DNA of 64,000 nt from positions 62,001-126,000 of the forward strand of contig JADIZR010000011.1 of assembly GCA_016704655.1 (NCBI GenBank), written 5' to 3'. Positions 1-8,885 of the stretch are shown here, piece by piece. The DNA is from Pseudomonadota bacterium. GTDB lineage: Bacteria > Pseudomonadota > Gammaproteobacteria > Steroidobacterales > Steroidobacteraceae. Below the pieces are notes generated by a model. The model was not told where the DNA came from, did not search any database, and saw nothing but the letters and a program-made list of their open reading frames with translations. The translations under genes and the position numbers were made by a program. The stretch's first letter is position 1. The number at the start of each line of letters is the position of its first letter.

Positions 1-59
1 AATTCTCCCTTCCAGGGCAATCTCGTCTCCGCGAGGGACATCCCCGCTAGAATCCGTTC

Positions 60-837
60 GTGCTCGGCATACCCACAAACGCCACCTCCCTCTCGCTGCA
101 CGCCCTGCCCGGCATCGGAGAGATCCTGCCCGGCTGCGATCTCGCTGCGGTGCTGCTCGAGGCGCTAACAGCCGCAGGCCTGGCGCTCGCGCCGCAGGAC
201 GTGCTGGTTGTGGCGCAGAAGGTGGTCTCCAAAGCGGAGGGCCGCTTCGTGTGCCTCGACGAGGTCGAGCCCTCGCACCGGGCGCGGGAACTGGCCGGCA
301 TCACGGGCAAGGACGCGCGCCTCGTCGAAGTGATCTTGCGGGGAGTCCACCGAGGTGCTGCGCGCCAGGCCGAACGTGCTGATCACGCGCCACCGCCTCA
401 GGCTCGTCATGGCACAGGCCGGCGTGGACCGGTCGAACGTTCCGGAAGCCGAGCGCGTGCTGCTGCTGCCGGCCGACCCGACAGGTCGGCGGCATCGCTG
501 CGCGGAGCGGCTAGCTTCCGCCTGTGGTGTCGAGGTCGGCGTGATCGTCTCCGACAGCTTTGGCCGTCCCTGGCGGCTCGGCACGACCAACGTCGCCATC
601 GGCGCGGCAGGCGTGCCGGCGCTGTGGGACCGGCGCGGCGAGACCGACCGCGAACGTCGCGTCCTCGAGACCACGCAGGTAGCGTGGGCCGACGCCGTGG
701 CCGCGGCGGCGGGCCTCGCGATGGGCGAGGCCGCCGAAGGCACGCCCGCCGTGCTCGTGCGCGGCCTGCGCCTTGCGCTGCCGCCGCAGCCGGCCCGGAC
801 GCTGCTGCGTCCCCTCGACGAGGACATGTTCAGGTGA
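60..837 (+). CDS. cofE: Coenzyme F420-0:L-glutamate ligase, one frameshift
   Basis: CofE adds glutamates to F420-0 using GTP, the last step of coenzyme F420 synthesis in the cytosol. The N-terminal half reads from a GTG at 60, just after an in-frame TAG at 48, and has the family opening (LHALPGIGEILPGCDL) and the VVAQKVVSKAEG segment. At the G run 340-343 one extra G moves the frame. The rest (LRARPNVLITRH, MAQAGVDRSN, SDSFGRPWRLG) continues to 837. The repaired protein is about 258 residues, normal for a stand-alone CofE; the extra FMN domain of actinobacterial FbiB is absent. Its stop overlaps the cofD start (GTGA). The frameshift is probably a sequencing error. Confidence 0.88.
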
Positions 838-1771
838 GCGAAATCTCGGTGATCGCGCTGACGGGCGGGATCGGCGGCGCGCGGCTCGCGCGCGGCCTGC
901 ACCGGCACCTCCCGCCAGGCGCCCTCGCCTGCATCGTGAACACGGGCGACGACTTCGAGCACCTGGGACTCTACGTCTGCCCGGACCTCGACACCATTCT
1001 CTATACTCTCGCCGACTGCCACGACCCCCAAACCGGCTGGGGCCGGCGCGACGAGACCTGGACCTTCATGTCCGTCCTCGCCCGACTTGGCGGGCCTGAG
1101 TGGTTCCGCCTCGGCGACGGCGACCTCGCGGTGCACGTCGAGCGCACCCGCCGACTGCGCGGCGGCGAGTCCCTGAGCACGATCACCCGAGATCTGTGCG
1201 CGGGCTTTGGCGTCACGAGCGCCTTGCTGCCGATGACCGACGAACCTGTCCGCACCCGCGTGCACACGTCCGAGGGCGCGCTCGAGTTCCAGGACTATTT
1301 CGTGCGTCGCCGCGCTAACCCCGTGATCACCGAGTTCGAGTATCGCGGCGCGGCGACGCGAGGCCGACCCACGGGCTGCTCGCCGCCCTAACCTCGCCGC
1401 GCCTCGAGGCCATCGTCGTCTGCCCGTCCAACCCCTGGCTCAGCGTGGACCCGATCCTCGCCGTGGGCGGCCTGAGGGAAGCGCTGCGTGCCCGCCGCAT
1501 ACCCATCGTCGCGGTCTGCCCGCTCATCGCGGGTCGCGCCGTCAAGGGCCCGACGGCAAAGATCATGTCGGAGCTCGGGATCGCGGCCACGCCGGCCGCG
1601 ATCGCCGCCCACTACGGCGGCCTGCTCGACGGCCTGGTCATCGACGAGGTCGACCGGGACTGGGCCGGTAGCTGCGGCATCCCGACCGTCGTGGCACACA
1701 CATTGATGAGCGATGACGGCCGGCGCGAGGCGCTGGCGGCAGCGGTGCTCGAGTTCGCGAGACGGCTGTGA
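834..1771 (+). CDS. cofD: 2-phospho-L-lactate (or analogue) transferase CofD, one frameshift
   Basis: CofD joins the phospho-acid moiety to FO, making F420-0 or its dehydro or 3PG analogue. The GTG start at 834 overlaps the cofE stop by four bases, so the genes are probably translationally coupled. The N-terminus has the family's glycine-rich loop (ALTGGIGGARLARGL), followed by NTGDDFEHLGLYVCPDLDT. Around 1355-1363 one base appears to be missing, and the C-terminal half (VVCPSNPWLSVDPIL, AVKGPTAKIMSELG) continues in another frame to 1771. The corrected length is about 312 residues, typical of CofD. Substrate choice cannot be read from the sequence. Confidence 0.87.
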
Positions 1772-2391
1772 TCTACCGCCTCAGCGGCGGCGATGCTACA
1801 TGCGTTGCACTATCACGCATCGACGTTTTCGCCCGGCAGCGCGCAATCGCCGCCGACACCCGCCCACGTTCAATGACATACTCACGGTTCCGCTTGCGGA
1901 GGCCGAAGCCGAACCGCGTAGGAGACCTCCGCAGAACTCGACAATAAATCCGAGGAGATCCTCGGATCCGTCGTGCGCTGGATCGGCCCAGTGCATCGGT
2001 TGATCCAACGTCCTGGACATCAATGACGTCCGATCGATGGAGTATCGCGCGGCGTTGCGGGTCTCTTCGCACCACCTCGCTAACTTGCTACTCCACGGGG
2101 TTTGCACTCCAGCACAGGTCGACGCGACATTGATCCGGATGGCCGAGAAGTTCGATCGATAGAACGCTGGGCCTCTCCACCGACCTATGTCCCCGCAACG
2201 TCGAACGCTCGCCGCGTGTCGACTCCATGCCGGGTCACCGTCCTAAAAATTTTTCTCGGTCGCCGCCCGGAGCGCGCCGAAGTGCCCGCGATTAACACAC
2301 TTGTGTGTTCCGGCACGCGCGCGTTGACCGCGCCCACGCGTTGCGACAACCTCGATCCATCTGCTAGGCGTCGCTGGAGCGAGACACTTAC
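1772..2391. other. Intergenic stretch after cofD
   Basis: This 620-bp gap lies inside the F420 gene series. I see no convincing gene: short open frames exist on both strands but none has a recognisable domain. It contains an AT-rich patch near 2247-2255 and an inverted repeat at 2294-2309, so it may carry the promoter of the following VOC gene. Confidence 0.4.
2294..2309. promoter_or_regulatory. Short palindrome upstream of the VOC gene, possible operator
   Basis: Two 7-base arms, AACACAC and GTGTGTT, are separated by TT, 82 bases before the VOC start codon. The symmetry would suit a dimeric repressor such as a TetR-type protein, but no regulator gene is adjacent, and palindromes of this length can occur by chance. 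Confidence 0.2.
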
Positions 2392-2891
2392 ATGGCCATT
2401 ACCAAGTTCGATCACATCGCAATCGTCGTCCCAAACCTCGACGAAGCACTCACGCACTTTCGGCAGATTTTCGACGTTGACGACGACAAGCTGATCTACG
2501 AGCGCGACTACAAAGACACGGACAGCAAGACCGGCAATGTCGAGATCATGCACTTCTGCCTCTTTCCGGTTGGCGAGGTCTACTTCGAGATCGTCGAGCC
2601 GGCGAGTGAGGACCGGTAATGAAGTTCCTCAACCGAACCGGTGGCGGCATTCACCACCTCGGTCTGACGTCGGACAAGATCCGCGACGAGTGGAAGAAGC
2701 ACGACAGGCTCCGGGAGCGAGTCCGCCCGCTTGAGAGCAAGCCGCGCGTCGATCAGTACAAGGTTTCGTACTGGTTCTTGCATCCCAAGGCGAACCACAA
2801 CGTGCTGTTCGAGATCGATTCGGCCTGGGCGAAGACCAGCGCGAGCGACATGACGCCGGTGGAAAAGACGCCCGATTGGGAAGCCCTCTAA
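2392..2891 (+). CDS. VOC (glyoxalase/methylmalonyl-CoA epimerase-like) protein, frameshifted
   Basis: The protein has two beta-alpha-beta-beta-beta modules of the vicinal oxygen chelate fold. The first frame (2392-2619) begins FDHIAIVVPNLDEALTHF and ends near VYFEIVEPASED. The second frame begins at 2619 with MKFLNRTGGGIHHLGL and runs to VLFEIDSAW. The expected metal ligands are present as H, E, H and E in those segments. In epimerase-like VOC proteins the two halves form one chain joined exactly where the frame changes, near 2610-2620, so one base was probably lost. A coupled pair of half-genes (stop and start overlap as TAATG) is the alternative. It sits between cofD and cofC; its substrate is unknown. 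Confidence 0.65.
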
Positions 2892-2979
2892 CAGGCAGGC
2901 ATCCCGGGCAAGTCCATTGCCCTCCGATTCCGACGCAGTCGCAAGTGTCACGCGTGTACGAACCGCTGGTGAAGACGTG

Positions 2980-4188
2980 ATGAGCCCGACTAAGTACCCC
3001 GCTCTCGAGAGCACTGGGAATCCCACGGTAGAATTGTCGCTGGAGCAACGCTACAGCGTGCTACCGCTGGTGTACCGGTACATGTACTTCAGTCTCTTCA
3101 GAAAGATTGGAGGCGCGTTCGGGTGGGATTTCGCCAATGGGGTCGCCGATGAGATGACGGCAGAATCGATACCCTTCCTCGCGCCGGCCTACAAGAAAAA
3201 GTTCGGCCTGCCCGGGGAGGGCGGCGTCATGGTCGCCCAGATGATGCAGGTCGAGATCGTGGTCGAGGGCGGTGACGGCGAACTCATCGAGGAGTCCGGT
3301 ACGGACGTCTCCGAGTTCAAGCTAGCCTGCTCAATGGGAGCGGGCCTGCAGGATCCGAAGTTCGCAGACGTCGACATTGCAGCAGGTCTGTGCCACATCG
3401 GCTGCTGGAAGTATGGCACTCGTGCGGCTCAGCAAATCGACCCCCGCTACCGATTCGAGCGGCTGAGCTGGATGGGCGAGGGTTCACCGTTCTGCCACTT
3501 CCGGCTGGTAAAGGACGCGCCAGGCGCCCAGGTCACCAGGGCCGATGTGCCGCAACAAGTCACCGTGCCCGCGCTCCGCGAGCTCCGCATGCATCACGTG
3601 CCAGAGTTGAGGCAATGCATGCAGACCACGGGTTATCCCATCCTTCACCGCACTGGAAAGCTCAACTTCGACCTTACACTCGAACAGCGCTTTCGGACCC
3701 AGATCAACGTCATCATGTTTCACTTCTTCGCGACGTTGAAGTATGTCGGCGTCAATCGGGGCTGGGAGGCGGCGGACGAGTTCGCGGCCGACACGATCAT
3801 GCAGGCGCACCCATATCTCGTGGAGGGGTACCGCAAGAAGTTCGACCTGCCCGGCAAGGGGCTGGCCCTGGTGGCGCAGACGTTGCATAGCCACTTCCAG
3901 ATACTTGGCAGCGACGTCGATGTGATCGAGGAATCCGAGACCACCGCCGAGTACAAGGTACGCTGCTTCTTTGGCAACGCCCTGCGCAGTGGAAAGTTCA
4001 ACGACGTCCACATCAAGCGAGGCATGTGCGATGGGGGATGCCAACGCTTCACGCAAACCGCGGCCGACGCCGTCGTCGGACAATGCGCTGTCGATCGCAA
4101 GACGTGGATGGGGGACGGTGCAGAGTACTGCCACTTCACACTGCGCGCATCGTCGAAGCATTGCGCGAACAGTGTTAACACGCCCTAG
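2980..4188 (+). CDS. Internally duplicated cysteine-rich protein, possibly ATC-hydrolase-like
   Basis: The protein of about 402 residues has two related halves of roughly 190 residues each. Half one opens LSLEQRYSVLPLVYRY and half two LTLEQRFRTQINVIMF. Both contain a KKFxLPGxG segment, a cysteine pair (GLCHIGC and GMCDGGC) and an ending of the type WMGEGSPFCHF or WMGDGAEYCHF. That ending resembles the C-terminus of the L-2-amino-thiazoline-4-carboxylic acid hydrolase-like family; this assignment is from memory and weak. There is no signal peptide or membrane segment. I chose the ATG at 2980 over an upstream TTG at 2917. It follows the VOC gene and precedes cofC, so it may belong to the F420 operon. 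Function unknown. Confidence 0.6.
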   Translation: MSPTKYPALESTGNPTVELSLEQRYSVLPLVYRYMYFSLFRKIGGAFGWDFANGVADEMTAESIPFLAPAYKKKFGLPGEGGVMVAQMMQVEIVVEGGDGELIEESGTDVSEFKLACSMGAGLQDPKFADVDIAAGLCHIGCWKYGTRAAQQIDPRYRFERLSWMGEGSPFCHFRLVKDAPGAQVTRADVPQQVTVPALRELRMHHVPELRQCMQTTGYPILHRTGKLNFDLTLEQRFRTQINVIMFHFFATLKYVGVNRGWEAADEFAADTIMQAHPYLVEGYRKKFDLPGKGLALVAQTLHSHFQILGSDVDVIEESETTAEYKVRCFFGNALRSGKFNDVHIKRGMCDGGCQRFTQTAADAVVGQCAVDRKTWMGDGAEYCHFTLRASSKHCANSVNTP

Positions 4189-4501
4189 TTCGGCGACCGC
4201 GAGCAATTGGCCCGATCGTCGACGGATCGGGTGGGGTGTACCCACCGACGCGCGGCACTGGAAGGCGCTTCGCGCCACCTGCAGTACGGGTGGCCTCATA
4301 GGAAGCAGCAATGTGCAAAGAGCTCTGGTAAGTATCAAACGCGTCGTGGACTACACCTGCGAGTGCGCGTCAAGACGGACGGAAGCGGTGTGATGCTCCA
4401 CGGCGTCACGATGAGCAATAACCCGTTGGGCTTGCCTTATATTGCTCTACGCCAGCATATTCCGTCGGATCAGCGGGGTGGCTTGTGTTGAGGGGAATGC
4501 G
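4189..4501. other. Intergenic stretch before cofC
   Basis: No gene is apparent in these 313 bases. A GC hairpin (GGTGGG at 4230-4235, CCCACC at 4241-4246) lies 42 bases after the upstream stop codon but has no T-run, so it is only a weak terminator candidate. A purine-rich ribosome binding site (GAGGGGAA) lies at 4491-4498, just before the cofC GTG. Confidence 0.35.
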
Positions 4502-5128
4502 GTGGCGGACCACGCCTGCGTCGCGATCATCGCCGTAAACGAGCGCGTGCGCTGCAAGACGCGACTCAATGGTCTCCTCGGTCCGGCGGGGAGGATCGAC
4601 CTCGCTCGCAGGATGCTGGCCGCCGTGATCGAGGTCGCACGCGCCGTGCCGTTCCTGGATGCGGTCCTGGTCGTGAGCCCGGAACGTGACCAGGTGCCGG
4701 CCGAGGTTTCCGTCGTTCACGATGCTGGCGACGACCTGAACTCCGCGATGGACGCCGGCCGGAGGGCGGCGCTCGCTCGTGGGGCCCGGGAGCTGCTGCT
4801 GTTGCCCGCGGACCTGCCGCTGTTGCGACCTGCTGACCTGGCCCGGTTCGTGCTCGCCGGCCGCCGAAGCGGCATGGCCATCGCGCCCGACCGCCACGGC
4901 AGCGGCACCAACGGCCTCGTCCTGCCGGCCACTGCGCCGTTCACCTTCCTTTTCGGAGAGGACAGCTGCCTGCGCCACGAGGCCGAGGCCCGCCGACTGG
5001 GCCTCGGCATCAGGCAGGTGCGGTCGCCGGGCCTGCAGTTGGATTTCGACACCGACGAGGACATGCCGGGCATCCTCGCGCTGCCCGGCGCGCGGGGGTG
5101 GTCGGCCCTGGCGTTCACCGCGCCATGA
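4502..5128 (+). CDS. cofC: 2-phospho-L-lactate (or analogue) guanylyltransferase CofC
   Basis: CofC activates phospholactate, phosphoenolpyruvate or phosphoglycerate with GTP to give the donor used by CofD. The protein has the nucleotidyltransferase layout: an N-terminal strand with a basic segment (AIIAVNERVRCKTRL), a central acidic site LLLLPADLPLL, and a conserved SGTNGLVLP segment, ending near DFDTDEDMPGI. Length is 208 residues. I chose GTG 4502 because GAGGGGAA lies just upstream and the family begins close to the first strand; an in-frame start at 4442 would add a 20-residue unrelated leader. The stop overlaps the cofG ATG (ATGA). The reading frame is intact. Confidence 0.87.
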   Translation: MADHACVAIIAVNERVRCKTRLNGLLGPAGRIDLARRMLAAVIEVARAVPFLDAVLVVSPERDQVPAEVSVVHDAGDDLNSAMDAGRRAALARGARELLLLPADLPLLRPADLARFVLAGRRSGMAIAPDRHGSGTNGLVLPATAPFTFLFGEDSCLRHEAEARRLGLGIRQVRSPGLQLDFDTDEDMPGILALPGARGWSALAFTAP

Positions 5129-6327
5129 GTCGGCGCGAAACGGAGGCCAGCAGCAGGCTCACCCGCCTGCTCGCGGACAGTGTGCGCGGCAACCGGCCCA
5201 CCGCTGCCGAGACGCTGTCGCTGCTGCCGCATGCGCCGCTGGCCGCTCTGCAGCCCGTGGCCGAAGCGCTAGCGCTCGCCGGCCACGGGCGCGCCATCAG
5301 CTTTTCGCGCAAGGTGTTCATACCCCTCACACAGCTGTGCCGCGACGTCTGCCATTACTGCACCTTCGCCAAGGCACCGCGCCGCCTGCCGGCGCCCTAC
5401 CTCGCCCTCGACGAGGTGCTCGACCTGGCGCACGCCGGCGCCGGCCAGTCGTGCAAGGAGGCGCTGTTTACACTCGGCGACAAGCCCGAGCTGCGCCATG
5501 CCGCGGCGCGCGACGCGCTTGCCAGGCTCGGCTACGCGCGCACCGTCGAGTACCTCGAGGCGGCGGCGCGCGCGGTGCTGCGCGAGACGACGCTTCTGCC
5601 GCATCTCAACGCGGGAGTGCTAGACGAGGACGACCTGCGGCGCCTGCGGCCGGTGGCTGCGTCGATGGGGCTGATGCTGGAGTCAGCGTCCGACCGGCTG
5701 TGCGCGCGCGGCGGGCCGCACTACGGCTCGCCAGACAAGCGTCCTGCGGTGCGGCTCGCGACGCTGCGTAACGCCGGGCGCCTCGCTATTCCCGTCACCT
5801 CAGGAATCCTGATCGGCATCGGCGAGACGCGCCGCGAGCGACTCGAGACGCTGCTCGCGCTGCGGACCAGCACGACGAGCTCGGGCACCTGCAGGACCTG
5901 ATCATCCAGAACTTCCGCGCGAAGCCGGGAACGGCGATGGCGCGCGCGCCCGAGCCGCCGCTCGAGGAGCTGCTCTGGACGATCGCCGCGGCACGGCTGC
6001 TGTTCGGCCCCGACATGTCGATCCAGGCACCGCCCAACCTGCAGCCGGGCGCGCTTGGGCGGCTGGCCTCGAGCGGCATCAACGACTGGGGCGGCGTCTC
6101 GCCGCTGACTCCTGACCACGTGAACCCCGAGGCGCCCTGGCCGGAGCTCGAGGCGCTCGGCCAAGCCACCCGCGCCAGCAGCCGCGAACTCGTCGAGCGC
6201 CCGGCCATCACCCCCTGCCTTCGCCCGCGAGCCGTCGCGCTGGCTGCACCCAGGCCTGCAGGCGCGGGTGCGCAGGATGACTGACGCCTCGGGCCTCGCG
6301 CGCGGTGACCGCTGGTTCGCGGGCGCC
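5125..6327 (+). CDS. cofG: FO synthase subunit 1 (radical SAM, CofG), two frameshifts
   Basis: CofG is the radical SAM half of FO synthase, which builds the deazaflavin chromophore from tyrosine and a ribityl-aminouracil with CofH. The [4Fe-4S] motif CRDVCHYC (CxxxCxxC) is present, followed by KEALFTLGDKPE and the GILIGIGET segment. The frame breaks near 5863 (one base missing) and again in the C run 6211-6215 (one extra C). After correction the chain runs through IIQNFRAKPGTAM, INDWGGVSPLTPDHVNPEAPW and WLHPGLQARV. No stop codon follows, and the frame runs directly into cofH-like sequence at about 6328, where sequence appears to be missing. Confidence 0.85.
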
Positions 6328-7263
6328 GCTTGCGCCGTGCCGCGTCCAGCGTCGGCGGCCCGTGGCGGATCACGTGGCCCGGGCTACCTGCTTGACCTCG
6401 ACGAGGTGGCGCGGCGAGCGGTCGAGGCAAGGCAGCGCGGCGCCACCGAGGTCTGCCTACAGGGCGGCATCCACCCGTCCTTCACCGGCCGCACGTACCT
6501 CGGCGTCGTCGCGGCCATCAAGGCGGCGGTCCCGGACATCCACGTCCACGCGTTCTCGCCCCTCGAGGTGCAGCACGGCGCGTCGACCTTGGGAATTTCC
6601 CTCGAGGAATACTTGCGCCGGTTGAGGCTCGCCGGGCTCGCCTCGCTGCCGGGCACCGCCGCCGAGATCCTCGACGACGAGGTGCGCGCCGTGATCTGCC
6701 CGGACAAGCTCTCCACCGCCGGCTGGCTCGAGGTGATGCGCTGCGCGCACCGCGTGGGGATTGCGAGCACGGCGACGATGATGTTCGGCCACGTAGACGG
6801 GCTGCGGCACTGGGCGCGGCACCTACTGCGGATCCGCGCGCTGCAGCGGGAGACCGGCGGCTTCACCGAGTTCGTGCCGCTGCCGTTCGTGCATGCGGAG
6901 GCGCCGCTGTGGCGCCGCGGGCTCGCGCGTAGCGGCCCGACGTTCCGCGAAGCCGTGCTGGTGCACGCGGTCGCTCGTCTCGTGCTCGACCCGCAGATTG
7001 CCCACGTCCAGGCGTCGTGGGTGAAGATGGGACTCGAAGGGCTCGAGGCCTGCCTGCGTGCGGGCGCCGACGACATGGGCGGCGTCCTGATGAACGAGTC
7101 CATCACGCGCGCTGCGGGTGGCGCCCACGGCCAGGAGGTGCCGCCGTCGGTCCTCGAGGATCTCGCGCGCCGAATCGGCCGCAGTCCATGGCAGCGAACG
7201 ACGCTCTACCGCCCGGCCGTCCAGGCTACCGGTGCGGATTCCCTGGATCGCGCGACAGCCTGA
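6328..7263 (+). CDS. cofH: FO synthase subunit 2 (CofH), N-terminus and most of the Fe-S motif missing
   Basis: The body of CofH is clear from YLLDLDEVARRAVEAR and TEVCLQGGIHPSFTG onward, including FSPLEVQHGAS, PGTAAEILDDEVR, TATMMFGHV and the end SPWQRTTLYRP. What is missing is the usual N-terminal segment of roughly 90 residues carrying CxxxCxxC. Only a CAV triplet that could be the last cysteine remains, fused in frame to the end of CofG. Without the cluster the enzyme could not cleave SAM. Either about 250-300 bases were lost in assembly or the gene is really defective. All neighbouring F420 genes are present, which favours an assembly collapse. The npdG start lies 18 bases downstream. 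Confidence 0.8.
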   Translation, partial: ACAVPRPASAARGGSRGPGYLLDLDEVARRAVEARQRGATEVCLQGGIHPSFTGRTYLGVVAAIKAAVPDIHVHAFSPLEVQHGASTLGISLEEYLRRLRLAGLASLPGTAAEILDDEVRAVICPDKLSTAGWLEVMRCAHRVGIASTATMMFGHVDGLRHWARHLLRIRALQRETGGFTEFVPLPFVHAEAPLWRRGLARSGPTFREAVLVHAVARLVLDPQIAHVQASWVKMGLEGLEACLRAGADDMGGVLMNESITRAAGGAHGQEVPPSVLEDLARRIGRSPWQRTTLYRPAVQATGADSLDRATA

Positions 7264-7280
7264 AGGCCGGGAGACGGTAC

Positions 7281-7953
7281 GTGACAGCAACGGACAAGCC
7301 GGCGATCGGCGTGATTGGCGGCACAGGACACCTCGGCAGCGCGCTCGCCGGACGGTGGTGTCGCGCAGGCTACCGGGTGATGATCGGCTCGCGAGACGTC
7401 GAGCGGGCGCGGGCTGCTGCCGCCGCGCACACACCCGCCAACGGCGGGGCCGTCGTCGGCGCGAGCAACCGCGAGGCGGCTCGAGAGACCGCCATCGTCG
7501 TGGTCGCCGTGCCCTTTGCATCGCAGGAGTCGACGATGGCGGAGATTCGCGACGAAGTGGCGGGCAAGATCGTCGTCGACACCACGGTTCCGCTGGTGCC
7601 GCCGAAGGTGATGCGCGTACAGCTGCCGCCGGAGGGCTGCGCAGCCGTGCGTGCCCAGGCCCTGCTGGGCGAGTCGACGATTGTTGTTTCCGCGTTCCAC
7701 AACGTCGCCGCCCACCGGCTCGCGACGGGCGAGGCGGTGGACTGCGACGTGCTGGTCTTCGGCGACAAGTGCGAGGCGCGCGACAGGGTGGTCGAGCTTG
7801 CCTCTGCCGCGGGGTTACGCGGGCTGCACGCCGGCTCGCTGGCGAATTCCGCGTCGGCGGAGGCACTCACGTCCGTCCTAATCTTCATCAACAAGCATTA
7901 CTCGGTGGACGGCGCGGGCCTCCCCCATCACGGGCGAGATCAAAGGCGCCTAG
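7281..7953 (+). CDS. npdG: F420H2:NADP+ oxidoreductase, terminal frameshift
   Basis: This enzyme moves hydride between F420 and NADP in the cytosol. The Rossmann loop is at the N-terminus (IGVIGGTGHLGSALAGRW), followed by the MIGSRD segment typical of this family, AIVVVAVPF, VVDTTVPL and SAFHNVAAHRL. Near the end an extra C in the run 7922-7926 moves the frame; repaired, the protein ends ITGEIKGA at the TAG at 7951. Length is about 224 residues, normal for the family. GTG 7281 follows the cofH stop by 17 bases. Its place in the operon indicates that F420 reduction is coupled to NADPH here. Confidence 0.85.
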
Positions 7954-8169
7954 CGTCGCCGCCGCCAGTCGGCACCGCACGGTGGGCGAGCCGGCATGGC
8001 CGGTGAACCGCCTTCCACGGTCCATGCGCATGTAGTTGCAACACGGGCCAACCGGCCCCTGGCAACGCCGGAGCATCGATATGGGCGAACTTCTTCAGCC
8101 GCACCACCATTGGGCAATTACATATTTGGCAAACCCAAGTGAAGTCAATCCCTTATGGACCAAGGAGTT

Positions 8170-8621
8170 TCAGGGAATCAGGCTGATCGCGCGGGCCTTG
8201 GCCTCCTTAGCGAGCAGGATGCATTCCACCGCGTTGGCCATGCCGGTCAGCGTGTCGATCGCGTTCGTGCCGCCAACGGTGCCGATATCGGCCATCGCTA
8301 CAAAGATGGCCAAGTCCATGTCGTACTCCACTTTGGAGCCTGCGGTGAACTCCCCGAGTACGATCTCGTTTTTCTGGCCGTCCCACGCTGGCGGAAAACT
8401 GGCGCTAACAATCCCGCCGGTCACTTTCATTTGCCGCAGGCCAACGGAGCTGACGCCGCCGAGCATCGGGTGGATGGTGCGGTGTTTCTGACAGTTGGCG
8501 ATCGCGTTGATGGACCACAGCAGATTGTCCCCTCCCTGATACGGCTGGAACGAGCGAAAGACCGCCAAGATATCCGGTGGAATTCTCCGGCAGCTTTTCC
8601 TTACTACCGAATCAAGGTCCG
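8170..8621 (-). pseudogene. 3' half of a conserved hypothetical gene split by an IS element
   Basis: Reading leftward from the IS edge, the frame encodes DLDSVVRKSCRRIPPDILAV, then FRSFQPYQGGDNLLW and ANCQKHRTIHPML, ending at 8170. I remember FQPYxGG...LW...NxxKHR as the signature of a widespread hypothetical protein family of about 240 residues, but cannot name a function. The N-terminal half of such a protein lies on the same strand at 10003-10316, beyond the transposase. The two halves join at a plausible point of the family (after YFPFSRSAA), so this was one gene interrupted by the insertion. Confidence 0.7.
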
Positions 8622-8624
8622 TAT

Positions 8625-8639
8625 ATGGACCCTCCCCAC
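8625..8639 (+). repeat. Left inverted repeat of the IS1111-type element
   Basis: ATGGACCCTCCCCAC here matches the reverse complement of 9984-9999 (ATGGACCCCTCCCCAC) except for one C. It lies at the transposase 3' side. Confidence 0.75.
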
Positions 8640-8885
8640 TTTGCTAGCACTCCGTTCTCCGGCGACAAGGTACGACTGCTCACGTATATCCGGCCTCTGT
8701 CTGACCTCGATCAGCCGAGGTCGGGCCACGATGGGCTATTCGCGCGTCGGCTCCTCATTGCTTTCTCGGGCTTCGCGCCCGTGGACCTTTGCAGGCTATT
8801 CCGACGCCGGTTCGACCTGTTCGCCATCCTTCGGATTGCTCGCAACCGCGGTGATGTTCTCCTCGATCAGTCGGGACGCACGGCC
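8640..8885 (-). ncRNA. Possible guide (bridge/seek) RNA region of the IS
   Basis: IS1111-group elements are reported to encode their targeting RNA in the non-coding segment downstream of the transposase. This 246-base segment occupies that place, has no gene of its own and contains short self-complementary stretches such as GACCTCGATCAGCCGAGGTC (8703-8722). No covariance model was run, so the RNA boundaries and loops are not defined. The call rests on position and family knowledge. Confidence 0.3.

Noticed and set aside
1773..2107. Minus-strand frames in the gap after cofD
   Set aside because: No domain, start context or conserved motif could be recognised, and two overlapping frames are equally open.
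2392..2891. Two separate half-length VOC genes
   Set aside because: The stop and start overlap could mean coupling, but one-chain VOC homologues join at this point and other genes nearby carry single-base indels.
5125..7263. A genuine FbiC-type CofG-CofH fusion
   Set aside because: A real fusion keeps both CxxxCxxC motifs. Here the second is missing, so the apparent fusion is better explained by a deletion.
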